Shown piece after piece: positions 12,585-23,573 of a stretch of 64,000 bases of DNA. The translations under genes and the position numbers were made by a program. This stretch comes from Lunularia cruciata (lineage: Eukaryota > Streptophyta > Marchantiopsida > Lunulariales > Lunulariaceae): NCBI GenBank assembly GCA_948567375.1, contig OX419755.1, positions 79,006,218-79,070,217 of the forward strand, written 5' to 3'. Each line of letters opens with the position of its first letter. Within the stretch, counting starts at the first letter, position 1. Under the pieces are notes generated by a model. It saw only the letters and a list, made by a program, of their open reading frames with translations. It was not told the origin of the DNA and did not search any database.

Positions 12585-14070
12585 TAATCATTCTACTCCA
12601 CAACTCCATCTTGGTGAGTTGATGTAATTATTTGAGGATAATAGAGAAACACATAAGAGAAAATGCAAGTTTCACACTGAAATTTCAATGCCCTAAAGGA
12701 ACACCTTGGGTTTATTATATAGCAAATTAGAGACACTCAACGGATGCATAACCCTTGGATTAGATACATGAATTTGTGACATGTCATTGATCTCCAACCT
12801 CAGATTAGATGCATGCATGGGTGCCTTGTTGGATCTGTTCCTATTGGTTGGTCAAACTAGTGTTGACCAAAAGGAATCTTTAGTGAATCTTCTTGCAAGA
12901 ATCTCTGAATCATATGGGTGTGGTACCATTGGAAAGCTCTTGATAAGACAAATAGGGGGAAGGGAAGGCAAGCCTTTTATTCCTTAGGGAGGGAGGAAAG
13001 GATGCACATTTTTAGCCTAATTCATACATTTAGACCCTTAAAATTACCTCTTAAGATTTCATGCATATTTTGGTTTTTGCACTATTACTAGAGGTAACTT
13101 TTTGGTGATACCTTTTCTGATCTATTTAGTCCATCATGTATAAAATCCTTTTAGATATTACCAAACCAAATTTCACCTCTAGATCATATGTCTAACTATT
13201 GATATTACACTTGTCAAGGTTGCCCATTCTTGAGTGTACATTTAACAATACAATGTCCAATTTAGTGATAATAAAAACAACCACCCTTTTTTCAAATTTT
13301 ATCTCTGTTTATGGTGCCAAGTGGTCTCTATTGAATGGCATTAATCTCCATTGGTGTTGGCTCCTCCACTTGTGTGTAATGTATTGGTAGGTTCTGTGGA
13401 GGCTGAGGTCAAGACCAAGTTGTTGCAACCAAGTAATCAAAGCATTTGGCCAACTACATGGTTTCCTCCAAGTGTTGTGGCTCTCACATAGCTACCTCTA
13501 ATTTGGTTTGTGACTTCAAGCCCCTCATAAATTGATCAAGAGCTTCACCTTCTATTATATCTAGAATTTGCATAATGGTGTTTTGGGATTGCGTGATGTA
13601 ACTTCTTATAGAGCAAATTTGCTTCAACTCTACCAACCTATCTTGTACAATTCATGTGGCATTTATAAATTATAATTGAACAATTATTGCACCCTTGAAT
13701 TCTACCCAAGTCAAGATTGGTGTAACAAATTGCCATTCAGCTCACTCCACTCAAAATTGCCATCATAGCTTTGCTACCCATCCAATTGGTTGGAAACCAA
13801 GAGAATCTATTTCTATTTATCTTGAAGATTGGTAGCATAGCAATTGGTACCAACATAACATTTGCAATCAACTACAAAATTCTCCACTACATTTGGAAGA
13901 TTCTTGCATTCAAATACCTTGGGTTTTGGAAATCGGATTTGGTCTTCTCCTTCTCAAACTAGTGCTCTTTCTACGTGCTCTTGTTGTTGATGGTCTTGTT
14001 CATCCAACAATCAAGTAAGGTGCTCAATTTATTGTTGCATAACAATGATAACCTCTGGCATTGCCTCCAT
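12563..14070 (-). pseudogene. Element A gag, interrupted by a solo LTR
   Basis: The start codon is at 14070-14068 (ATGGAGGCAATGCC) and the conserved UAG at 12565-12563. The segments at 14070-13210 and 12622-12563 flank a 587-bp solo LTR inserted in the sequence just after the zinc knuckle. After removing the insert the frame is still off by an indel. Stops occur throughout. Capsid-like peptide motifs (F..K.L.WY.ENFV) match those of the sister copies. Confidence 0.75.
12623..13209. mobile_element. Solo LTR of an unrelated family (D)
   Basis: 587 bp with TG..CA ends (TGTAATTATTTG to GATATTACA). The host sequence is nearly duplicated at the flanks (GTTGA before, CTTGT after; 3 of 5 match, host degenerate). 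It is similar throughout to the 743-bp solo LTR at 60558-61300, which has a perfect duplication. No internal region of this family occurs in the window. A tttattatatag string may be its TATA box. Confidence 0.8.
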
Positions 14071-14328
14071 GGCTACTACTCTATCACACCACTCCTAATT
14101 TATCTAATTTATTAACGCATAGATGCAACATGTCCACCATTCTCCATAAGTTACAATTGGAAGTACCAAGCATTCCTTGGACAATGTGATTGCATTCAAA
14201 AAAATTTGCCTAAATTGTGAGGTGATGAATTGTGTGAAATGATGCTAGGTAATACCCGGACATGAAAATCCCAATGGTTTAGTGAAAGTTGATTTGGTGA
14301 TCTATATATTCTATCTATCCCATTCCTA

Positions 14329-14340
14329 CTCTGATACTAA
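14329..14340 (-). other. Primer-binding site, element A
   Basis: The + strand ctctgatactaa is the complement of a diverged TGGTATCAGAG motif (initiator Met-tRNA type), abutting the 5' LTR at 14341. Confidence 0.8.
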
Positions 14341-14793
14341 TGTAAAAGACCAAGACCAAGGAGAGAAATAGGAGAATGGAAGATCACACTAGGACACTTG
14401 AGTGTGGGAAGCTCCAAATCCTTAGCATGAGCTTTGGCTTTGGTATTTATAGGGAACATACAAGGCTGTTCTTGAGAAGCTTCTCAAGAAGCTTTTGAGA
14501 GCCGCTTTCTTGGAGTGCAAGCCAAGTTAATCAAGAAGCTTCCTTCTAAAAGTTGCCTACTTGGCATGCAAGCTTAGCTAGTTGGAAGCTTCTAGAAGCT
14601 TCCTACTTAGGGTGCAAACTAAGCTAGCCAAGAAGCTTCTTCCTAGAAGTTTGCACTTGGCATGCACATTACTCAATACTTTGGAGTGTACCAAGTAGCT
14701 TCCTAGATACTTCTAGAATATTCTAGGCTAATTTGGCCCATTACTACTTTGTTAGCTTTGACTAACTTTTTCACTAAACTCTATATTGTTACA
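14341..14793 (-). repeat. 5' LTR of element A
   Basis: 453 bp, from TGTAAAAGACC to ATTGTTACA on the + strand. The ATAAG duplication follows at 14794. It includes the - strand TATA region (complement of tatttataggg) and AAGCTTC blocks. Confidence 0.93.
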
Positions 14794-14798
14794 ATAAG

Positions 14799-15990
14799 CC
14801 TTAGAAAACAAATTAGCATTAGTGTGTTTCTTCTTAGCCTTAGCTTCAATGGTATAGTCATACTCAAATAAATGTATCATCTACCTAACTAATCTCTCCT
14901 CCATATTAAGCTTGTTGATAATATCCTCTATTGCTTTGTATCTTTGACAATTGTGGCATCCACTCAAATCAAGTAATGAAAAATTTATTGGGACCCAAGA
15001 TCACTAACAAACTTTCCCTCTATATAATTGCATAGTTTCTATTCTTTGAAGCTATTTGTCTACTTGAATAAGCCATCCATCTTGGTCTAATTGACTTAGA
15101 GTGCATCTTGTAACTATATAGCATTAATTTTAAAAGGAAAGATTACTCTAAGTAGGTTTAGCAAGAATAGGAGCCAAAATAAAGGATTTCTTGAGCTCCT
15201 CAAAAGCTTTGAAATCCTTTTTACTCTCCAAATCATTGTGTACTTTATACCCTTTTCATATATATAGTAAATGCATAAGCCTTGTTGAAAAATACAAAGA
15301 TGAATCTTCTTTAGTGCCTAATCATTCCCAAGAATTTGTGCAACCATATCAAGCTTGTATGGAATGGGAGTTTTGGAATTTTCCTCATCTTTTCAAAATC
15401 CACTACTATCTCATCTTTAGAAATCACATTCCATAAAATTAGAACTTCTTTGCAACCAAATATACAATTATTAAAATTGAGTAATAAAGTAACCTTATCT
15501 AAGCATTGTAAGACTTTGATCAAGTGCTCAAAATGCTCTTCTATAGACATACAATTTATCAATAAATTCTTATACAAATTTCTTGATGAAAAGTTCAAAC
15601 ACCTTGTTCATGAACTATTGAAATGTAGTTTAAACATTATAAAGCCCAAAATATATGACATTAAAAGCATAAGTAGCAAAGTTGTGGTGAATTGGGTAAG
15701 TGGTTGATGCTCTAGTATAATCATAATTAAGTTAAAGTCACTTTATCCATCTCTAAAATAGTATCTTTTATGACCTAACCTCTTCTTGCAAATGGATGAT
15801 AAGGAATAAAAATCCTTTCTAGTGCAAGAATTGTGCTTTTTATATCTATACATACCTAGAGTTTTCCATTGTTTTTACAATTCTAATTAAAGATATGCAC
15901 TATCAATTCTCCACATCAAAGATAAATTTTTTCTCCTTGAGCTTATTTATATCTTATTTCAAAATATAAGTATTTTTGAATAAATACATT
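14799..15990 (-). pseudogene. Gypsy element C: RT and RNase H
   Basis: The - strand has RT motifs: ATYAFNVIYFGLYNV followed by TTFQ.FMNKVF at about 15690-15600, matching the (Y..MPFGL.NAP.TFQ..M) block. Then SIEEHFEHLIKVLQCLDKV and a DFEKMRKI connection region, with FLGMI at about 15320. RNase H ends with NKLNMEERLVR followed by MIHLFEYDYTIEAKAK, resembling gypsy (GR..RW.LL.QEYDFE). The family differs from the chromoviruses. Many stops; the oldest element in this part of the nest. Confidence 0.6.
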
Positions 15991-17239
15991 GTTGTTTTTG
16001 ATAAGCAGAGCTTGCATATGGTTTTACATATATTGGTGTTCCTCTAAAGTGGATTCCTTGATATCCTTGTAAATTGATAGCAAACACATGGATGTACTTG
16101 TAAGATATTACTTGAGTTCTTATCTTCTTCTCCTTTGCATGATATATAGTCTACTCTTTATCTATTCAAGTTTTGATATAGATGTATTAAAATCCCTGGA
16201 CACAAATTCCATAGTAGAGAAGCAATGAACATTTGAATAAAAATTAGAATCATCCTCCAAAGAGATCTATTTCTTTATACTTGTATACACACCAAACTCT
16301 TTTAAATCTGATTCCCAATATTTGGAAGATGGTACAGTTGAATATGAACTGTATTCAATATAATCTATGAAAAATTGAATGCTTTGATGATCCAATTCTC
16401 AAGTACCTTTTGTACCATCAATCAATTGTACAAGTTGCTCTCAACTATGTACTCCCAAGTAGAAATAATACCTTGAATTCTTCAAGCCTTTGAAAGTCAT
16501 AAGATTTTGAATTATCATAACAAAAATAACCTATTTTTCCTTCACACACTCATCAAACTTGTTTATTTTCCATGCTCACCCCAAATGTTGAATGTCTACA
16601 AGGTATTAATTTTTTAACTGCATCAATCTTTTAAACATAATATTCACTAGAGATACTTCATTCAAAATTGCATCCTTGATATTGTGACCATTCAATTTTA
16701 CATCAATTTTAGAAGCACTTTCACAAGCCTCCCATGATGGTTTGTTTTGCATCTACCAACCCAATAATACTGAAGTCTTCACTTCTACTTTCTTCTTATG
16801 CTCTTTGTAGGACTCAAACTATCCCAAAGTTCATTCCTCAAGGTAGGATTGAAATCAAGTAATTAACACTAATTAACAAAATTAATCAATATTGGCCTTG
16901 TAATTACTAATATTATCCAACACATTTTAATCTTATTGTTGCTTTGAGATCAAGACATCATCCACTCCAAATTTCTTCCTTAGGAGTCTTTATAGTTGAT
17001 TAAATTGAGTTGGTGATGAAAATACTCCTGGTGTACATGGTAATGTCTTTGTTACTCAGATATCTTTTAAAAGAGTTCATAAATTCCACAAAATAAATAT
17101 TATTTTCTTGTGTTAAAAGTTCATTTAAAAAGTTTAACACTTCTCAAATTTGAGTACTCACACTCCCGGTACTTGCTCTATTTAGTGGAGGATGAATATG
17201 TTATTCTCAGGTTACTCTCATCTCAGCTTTCCTCTGTTA
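15991..17239. other. Probably the 5' part of element C; nothing definite
   Basis: AT-rich with no recognisable domain. By position it would hold element C's RT start, protease and gag on the - strand, but I could not identify motifs or an LTR. Confidence 0.3.
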
Positions 17240-18515
17240 AGGCCCTCATAACCCTTTTTTAATTTTTAATGAAACGCAATGTTTGGGCATGATACATATT
17301 TGGGCTTGGCCCCATTTTACCCCGTGTGTCTTTTCCTCGTACGCCTGCTTCATGGGGGTCTTCCTATCCTTCTTGTCATCCTACGCGGTAGCCTCTTTCC
17401 CCTGATAGATAGGATCGTGCGTTTCTTGCCGGTCGTTGCAGGGCATGCTATTCGGAGAGGAAACCCTTTATCGCGGTTTCGTCTTGTATGAATATAGTAT
17501 CCAACTGCTCGATGGAATGTATTTGGTCGGCCTGGCACAATGTTTGAATCAGCATGGCATGCTGTGCATGCATGCTTCGCACCATTGAAAGGCTTTCTTG
17601 TTTGAGGTTGTACTGACCTTTGTTGAGCGCAGTTGGTTTAGTAACTGCTTAATTGCATCTATGTTACTGCATCAGTGGCCGAAAATCTTGAGACAAATCA
17701 GCGACACAGCAGTTATCGACCTTCGCCTTCGATTGGGTGAGAAGGGTCCGCGTATCGTCAAGGAGTTTTTCCAAGCTTTCGGGGGTTTCACCCCCCGAAA
17801 CGAGGAATTCTTCGCGTCTAGTGTTTATCTTCAGTGGGGTGGGAAAACCAGTGAGCATAGAATATTCGCCAGGGTTCCCTGATTCTATGAAAACTTTCGG
17901 AGATTTGGAGTATACGCAAGTGCATGCCATGCATCTTTCGATGTCTCGCACTATGATACTTGCCCATATATCTCATTCGCACCCAATCCCAAAATGCTGA
18001 CCTTTGCGATTTCGTCTCCTTTTTCCCCGTCTACGATTTGAGTTTGGTTTGTGGGTGGCAGTGGATTCGTTGTAGTGGAGTTTGGGTCCGGCTGAGATGC
18101 AAGTTTCGACGTTGCTCCGGAAACCATATCCCACAATTTCTCCATTTTCACTTTAACCTGGATTTTCTGCGTCCAGGCTTTGTGAAAAGTGCCATCGAAT
18201 ATTGACCACGATTTTGTGTCGACACAGTGGTTAGTTTGTCATTCTGGGAGTGTCTGACTTCAAGTCCAAATCTTCAGTAAGTCAGAATCTCAACCTTTTG
18301 TCTTCATCGAGTCGGTTTCTGTTTCTTAGTGTAAAAAGCTGACGCCATTTGTTCTTTATTTCATGTTTCACCACATGCGATGAATCGATTTGTTGGAGGA
18401 TAGGCTAGCGTCCCGCGCACTACAGTGAACGATTCCGCTGCAATCGGCGGGTGACTCTTATCTATTGACTAAGCCTTCAAGAAAAAACTTTTTCGTAGTT
18501 TCCTGAACTAAGTCT
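17240..18515 (-). pseudogene. Ty1/copia gag remnant
   Basis: Read from about 18250 down. FDGTFHKAWTQKIQVKVKM then LWDMVSGATSKL resembles the copia gag N-terminus (L.G.NY..W...M...L...LW..V). GDEIAKVSILGLGANEIYGQV then CETSKDAWHAL resembles the (I......D.......TA.E.W..L) block. Further down are protein-like but frame-shifted fragments (VFIESGNPGEYSMLTGF; MLIQTLCQADQIHSIEQLD). A PBS lies upstream at 18516-18527. No pol follows at lower coordinates, so the element is truncated. Base composition is richer in GC than the gypsy region. Confidence 0.55.
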
Positions 18516-18527
18516 GCTCTGATACCA
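18516..18527 (-). other. Primer-binding site of the copia remnant
   Basis: The + strand gctctgatacca is the exact complement of TGGTATCAGAGC (plant initiator Met-tRNA). Three bases later, TGGAAGAACTGAC (18531) could be the LTR boundary. The gag-like sequence lies on the expected side. Confidence 0.7.
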
Positions 18528-18530
18528 TTT

Positions 18531-19735
18531 TGGAAGAACTGACAAGCTGGAGGCAAAACTGTCATCAATAGGATAGACAATGGAGGCCTGGAACAAGCAC
18601 AGGATTACATAGCCTCTTTCATGCCACAATAACCATGCGCAGGGCATGATATAGCTGCTCTTCAATACTACACATACACCGCCGATCTATGCTGCAAAAG
18701 ACTAGGAATTTGGCATCCAGAATGGACATGGAATGTATGTCACTGAGTGGTATAGCGAGTGTGCAAGTGTAAGTTCAAGTTTCAAGGGACAGTTTGTGAT
18801 TGAAGAGTCCAGCCGAATTTGGTGATCTTGCTAGATGGTTGAGCCAACCCCGGGTTTAGATTAGTTGAGTAAAGCTTCCTCATTATCAAGCAGAAATAAT
18901 GGGGACCAGAGGGAGGTCGAGTACTTTCGTGAGACCATCGGAATGCTTAGTTTTACTTGAGCAATCGAATCCCCTTATCTCTACCCGTTCTAAGTTGGCC
19001 GTTCGCTGTGGATGAAAGCGCCCGATGCGGGCCAAGCGCCAAGAAAGAGGCATTCCACGCCATTCGAGATCTCCATTTTCACCTTCGTCTTCATGTCCAT
19101 CTTTACCATAAGTCAAGTGTCCTTGCTTTCATATAGAGGAGCATTTAGCTTGGGATGAAAAAGTACTAGTAACACAGGATTGAAGTTCGTTGAGATCTGA
19201 AGTTCACGTACTGAGCAAGTTTACCCATTGACTGGGGATTAGTAAACTCAACTCCGTTCATGTGGAGGGCGACACGGTGCCATGCGACGAGTATTTCACA
19301 TTTTACATTGTAGGGTTCAACTTGAATGCCATACAACTCCAAGGTGCCGTAACTTCCTCAGGCATATTGTGGCGCCAATTTTCTCTTAAATGACTTGTTC
19401 AAAAGATATACTTAACAGTACATCAATTGAACAGAAAATAGATCGCACCATATCCCCGATGACAATAGCAGGAACCACTCCCTAGCTGTTCACGAAGAGT
19501 TGAACGAGTCTACCCGAGTTGAAACCGCCTATGAACAGTGTCAAATGTCAAGAACCTTGTGTTGGGTTGATTGACAACGGCTGCAGAGGAGACATCCTAC
19601 GTCCTTCGGTAGGTACCTAGGTTATGAGCTTGTGAGGAACTATCCCGTTGGTGCATGACAATATGAACTACGAGTTTTTGGGCTGTAGATAATCTACCCA
19701 GGATAAATTCCTGCGATTTCCTTCTGGTCTCCTGA
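18531..19735. other. Possible copia LTR edge, then unassigned sequence
   Basis: If the copia LTR begins at 18531 its far end was not found, and there is no second copy to compare with. The rest is GC-moderate sequence without a recognised gene. Confidence 0.3.
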
Positions 19736-19739
19736 CAAG

Positions 19740-20009
19740 ATGTTTATGATCGATGCTTGTGGAAAACTAGGACAAGTTAGCTCTCTATATGAACATCTTG
19801 CGAGCATACATACCGAAGACAAAATGCATGAACCTCGAGGTGTTGTTCCTATAAACATGTTGACGGACATGAACAACTTGTCAAGAGACGGACTACAGGA
19901 GCTTGGCATTATAGTCGACCTGAGGAGTTTCTGCTATTATGCGAAATTATGCACCTACAGAACTATCTTCTCAAGGAGTTGTCACTGTTGGAAAATGCAA
20001 CTACAGTAG
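19740..20009 (+). other. Unidentified 89-codon open frame
   Basis: An ATG-initiated frame with fairly balanced composition (IDACGKLGQVSSLYEHLASI, then IHTEDKMHEPRGVVPINML). I recognise no family. A stop lies just upstream in frame and there is no obvious splice continuation. It could be an exon of a dead gene or chance. Confidence 0.15.
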
Positions 20010-20740
20010 CGGTAAAGTAGATTCACTGTGGCCAGGAATGGTACTCAATCACTACCTTGATGTTTGCTCGGTGATTCGTGTTAGGTGATATATCACAATG
20101 TATTTATTCTGCAATTAGAGTAGCGGCAAAGTAAATTCATCGTGGCTATGAATGGTACTCAATCCCTACCTGCTAAAGACTTGGGGATTGTTTCTGTCAG
20201 TTCATTATTTCACAAATATTAGCTCAGCAGGTTTGTGTTATTTATCCTGCTAAACTTTAAGAGGAAGCATCTATAACTAATTGGGTGAAGTGCAGGAGAT
20301 TGGAGCAGCTGCCATACTTTTGAAAGAAACATTCAATGATGTGTAAAGTAAAACCTCACAGTACTAGTACTATGGGTAAATGTCACTATTGGAGCAGCTA
20401 TTGTGGTTTTGTATGAAATATTTATGACGTACAATATGATATAAGAGTAAAACCTTCCACTATTGTCATACATTTGGTACTCCAATAGTGACATCTACCC
20501 ACTACTCACTATTGGAGTAACTATTATGATTTTGCAGGAAGCATTCAGTGATGTACGATCTGATGTGAACAGTAAAACTTCAAAGATTATTAGTGTTAGA
20601 GGTAGATGTCACATGTGAATGAATAACATCTTTCCATTATTGCAGGAAGCATGTCAATGTTATTCAATGATGTATAATTTGATTTCGGAGTAAAGCCTCC
20701 CAATATCATGATACATTGGTACTAGGAGTAGATGTTACTC
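20000..20740. repeat. Diverged tandem repeats of about 80-115 bp
   Basis: agtagcgg(t/c)aaagta(g/a)attca is repeated at about 20005 and 20118, each followed by ggtactcaatc(a/c)ctacct. At least four further units at 20320-20735 share gaa(g/a)catt.a.tgatgta....gat.t...agtaaa.c(t/c)tc and a tactat(t)g(g)agta...gatgt(c/t)ac block. Units are strongly diverged and of unequal length. Confidence 0.55.
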
Positions 20741-22300
20741 ACCCAAGGAAAGAGCGTGCTTTTTTGTTCTCGAGTATAGGTACCAGCACGACTTTTGTAG
20801 TGTTTCCATTGGATTTTTCTTACCTGATATACAATCTGATGTTATTCATTTGGTCACTAATGAAAAGATGTTATTTATATGAGTGAGGTGTCATTATTGG
20901 GAATTTTTACTCTGAAGTTGAAAACGGCGTTGACAACGTGCTGCAAGTCATACCAATTATGGTTGCAACAAAATCAGCTACAGCAGTTAGAAAAATATGA
21001 ACAAGTCAGTTCTACCAATACAATTAGAAGACTAGTCTTAAGCAGCAGTCTTCCCTCTCTGAATACCCAGGAAATACGACTCGTCTGACGAGCTTCTATA
21101 TGCAACAATACAAAGGACTCAGCTTCATTTGTTTCTATGATTCAGCTTCTAGAGACGGGGAGAGATCTGTTCCTCTTTTGTGTGAGCTTGGCTTGCAGAT
21201 GTCTGCTTTCCTGTTTCAGATTGCAAACTTCCAAAACTTGCATGCTGATTAGATTCGATCTCCAGTTGCTCCATAACCAAGATGAGAGTAACTACAAACA
21301 AAACAAGTCTTGCGTTTGTTTCCGTGTTAGTGTTAATATTCCTACTCGGTTTCCACGACAACCGAATCCTTTCGCACAGAAATTCAACCCTTCATCCATA
21401 GACATCAGGCTGACAAGACAAGAATCGCACGATAAAAAAGACTAAACACGTTCATTTGGGCTGGTAGTATATCAAGTTGTTACTTTTGGCCTATATCAAC
21501 TAGCACTATTTGGATTGTTAAATTTAAACTATTTCACCTCCCATTATAGGACACTACATTTGTCCACTTATGTGAACCAAAAAAACATTGAATAGAATAA
21601 TAGGGGTTTCAGAAATAGTTTTAAGAAGCTCTATTATCTTCATATAAGCTTTTACGATGTGTCAACAAAATTGGTATGGGTTCGGGCGAGAGGAAGAAAG
21701 GGACCCACTCCGGACTTCCATCCAAGTTCTTTATTATTAGCAAACTCCAGTATAGGTGGTTCATAGGAAAGAAGGATATGATATAAGTTTTCGGTTGGCA
21801 CCATAAAGCATTAATTACAATTTAGGGTTAATGAAGTGCCTGATTTTATTTGAATCTAGGTGTCAACCACCAAAACAGGAGGTGGTTCCTCTCTAGATCT
21901 AGATCTAGAGATCATGAAATTGACTGCAGGTAGGAAGGACGGGGAGTGAATTCAGTTGCAGCACAATCTAATTTTTGCAATTGCCCTACTTGAAAGGGGC
22001 TCTCCACCAATGTGAATTCATAATGATCAATCTATTGGCTCAATCTTGGTTCTCTTGGTCTAGAGAGTGTGAATTTACTTGCTTGAGTGTGAATTTATAC
22101 TGATTAAGTTTTCTTGAAGAATTTTCTCTAAGTGTTCACTCTATATTGAATGTGAAGAGAGTGAATCCATGGTGTAATTTTGCTTGTGGATTTGAGAATT
22201 GAGTAGAAAAAAGTAGAGCATACTAAGAGGTAACACTCAAGGGAACTAACCAAAAATACTAGGAAATGTATATAATGGATTATTTATTTAAATTTGGAGA
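20741..22300. other. Unassigned sequence
   Basis: Open frames (for example 21137-21445 +) have no recognisable domain. A perfect 22-bp palindrome lies at 21890-21911. The stretch lies between the repeat block and the transposase pseudogene. Confidence 0.35.
21890..21911. repeat. 22-bp perfect palindrome
   Basis: Perfect inverted symmetry over 22 bp, built from overlapping CTAGATCTAG units (BglII-type AGATCT cores). No flanking element was identified; it may be chance. Confidence 0.7.
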
Positions 22301-22306
22301 TAATGT

Positions 22307-23573
22307 TTGGATGAACTAGAAGATGAAGAAGGAGATTTAGATATGCTAGAACTATTGATCGGTGGGTGGGAGTATGCACATACACATAGGTACTTAGAAA
22401 CTAGAGTTACGTACCCTTGCAGTGGGGAATTTGTGATTAAATATTTTAGAGGCCTAGATGTGAAGGCATTTTGCCAACTCACTAGAATGGACGTTGATTC
22501 TTTTTCAACATTAGTAGATCTGATAAAGGCTTATAGTGTAAAAGAATTACCAATGAGAGTAAACAGTAGGGTGGATCCAAGTAGCTCTTGCTCTTGATAT
22601 ATTTTGGACATCAACCTAATGAAACTTGTGCTGCAAGGGGGTTAAATATTTCGGGCATTAGTGCAAGTTCAACAATTACCTTTAGAAATCAAATCATGAC
22701 AGCCATATTAAATTTGATGAGGAGTCAAGTGTCACGGCTTGAGCACAAGGAAAGAAGGAGAATATCAGTAATTTTTGCACACAAAGGTTTCACTGGTTGT
22801 GTAGGTTTGTTAAATGGAACATTGTTTCCTCTCTCAACTTGACCTACTATGGATGGAGAAATACATTTTAGCTGAAAGGGCTCCTATTCTATAAATGGCC
22901 AAGTGATTTGTGATTGTAAAAGGAAAATTATACATTTTACTTGAGGTAAGTGTTCAATATCTAATTCTTCCTTTGTCAATTGATTAGATTTTGTGCACCT
23001 TCTTTTTTTGATTTTTTGATTTGCAATGATTTGATTCCAATTTGATTTGTTTATTTGCAAGAATGCCAAGGACATGTCACGACATGATGTGTTTGAAAAA
23101 ATCCTCATTGTGGAGTGATTTGAACTGGAGAGGGTGATGTCTTAGTTTCAAGACCAAAGAGTACCTTTTAGGTGATTCTTGTTATGTATCCATGCATCAC
23201 CTAGTTCCTACCTTCAAGCAAGCCCAAACAGAGGACAAGCAAGAGTTCAACAAATATTTAGCAAAGGAAAGGGTGATAAATGCGCATTGTATAGGAGTTA
23301 TGAAAGCTAGATGGCATTCTCTTTGAGAATTGAGAGTGCAACTTAAAGACAATAGTAGAAATATATATTTCTTAAAGTGAGTTTTAGTTTGTATTATTTT
23401 ACATAACTTTGTACCAATAGGTATGATGTTTGGTTAGAAGAAGATGGCAGATTTATCAAGGAAACTGAAGTAGATACAAAAATTTCTCTCATTGGAGTGG
23501 AGCTTGGTAGAGAAGAAAGTAGGTCAAGGGTGATACAACAATGCTTTGCTCATCATCTTGAGGATATGGAATA
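22307..23573 (+). pseudogene. PIF/Harbinger-type (HARBI1-like) transposase, decayed
   Basis: Coding similarity runs in order over several frames. CQLTRMDVDSFSTLVDLI (about 22470-22530) matches the N-terminal F.M....F..L...I block. FTGCVGLLNGTLFPL (about 22785-22835) is the first catalytic block, with the usual Asp replaced by Asn (GLLNGT for G.iDGT). INGQVICDCKRKIIHFT follows at about 22895. KEYLLGDSCYVSM then HHLVPTFKQ (about 23155-23215) is the second catalytic Asp block. EFNKYLAKERVINAHCIG then VMKARW (about 23250-23315) is the third block, without the expected Glu. The IILHNFVPI end is at about 23395-23420. Stops, frameshifts and two lost catalytic residues mean it is inactive. No terminal inverted repeats were found. 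Confidence 0.72.

Larger units (their letters stand above)
2816..14793 (-). mobile_element. Chromovirus copy A (Ty3/gypsy), host of nested B and a solo LTR
   Basis: Reverse-oriented element bounded by LTRs at 2816-3281 (3') and 14341-14793 (5'), flanked by the perfect 5-bp duplication ATAAG (2811-2815 and 14794-14798). Without its insertions it would be about 5.8 kb. Internal order on the - strand: PBS, gag, frameshift signal, protease, in-frame repeat linker, reverse transcriptase, RNase H, integrase, chromodomain, polypurine tract. Element B interrupts the RT at 5792-11386, and a solo LTR of an unrelated family interrupts the gag zinc-knuckle end at 12623-13209. Numerous stops and frameshifts make it inactive. 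A is older than B. Confidence 0.93.

Noticed and set aside
21890-21911. 22-bp palindrome as a transposon end or protein-binding site
   Set aside because: No partner copy, flanking duplication or adjacent gene supports a role.
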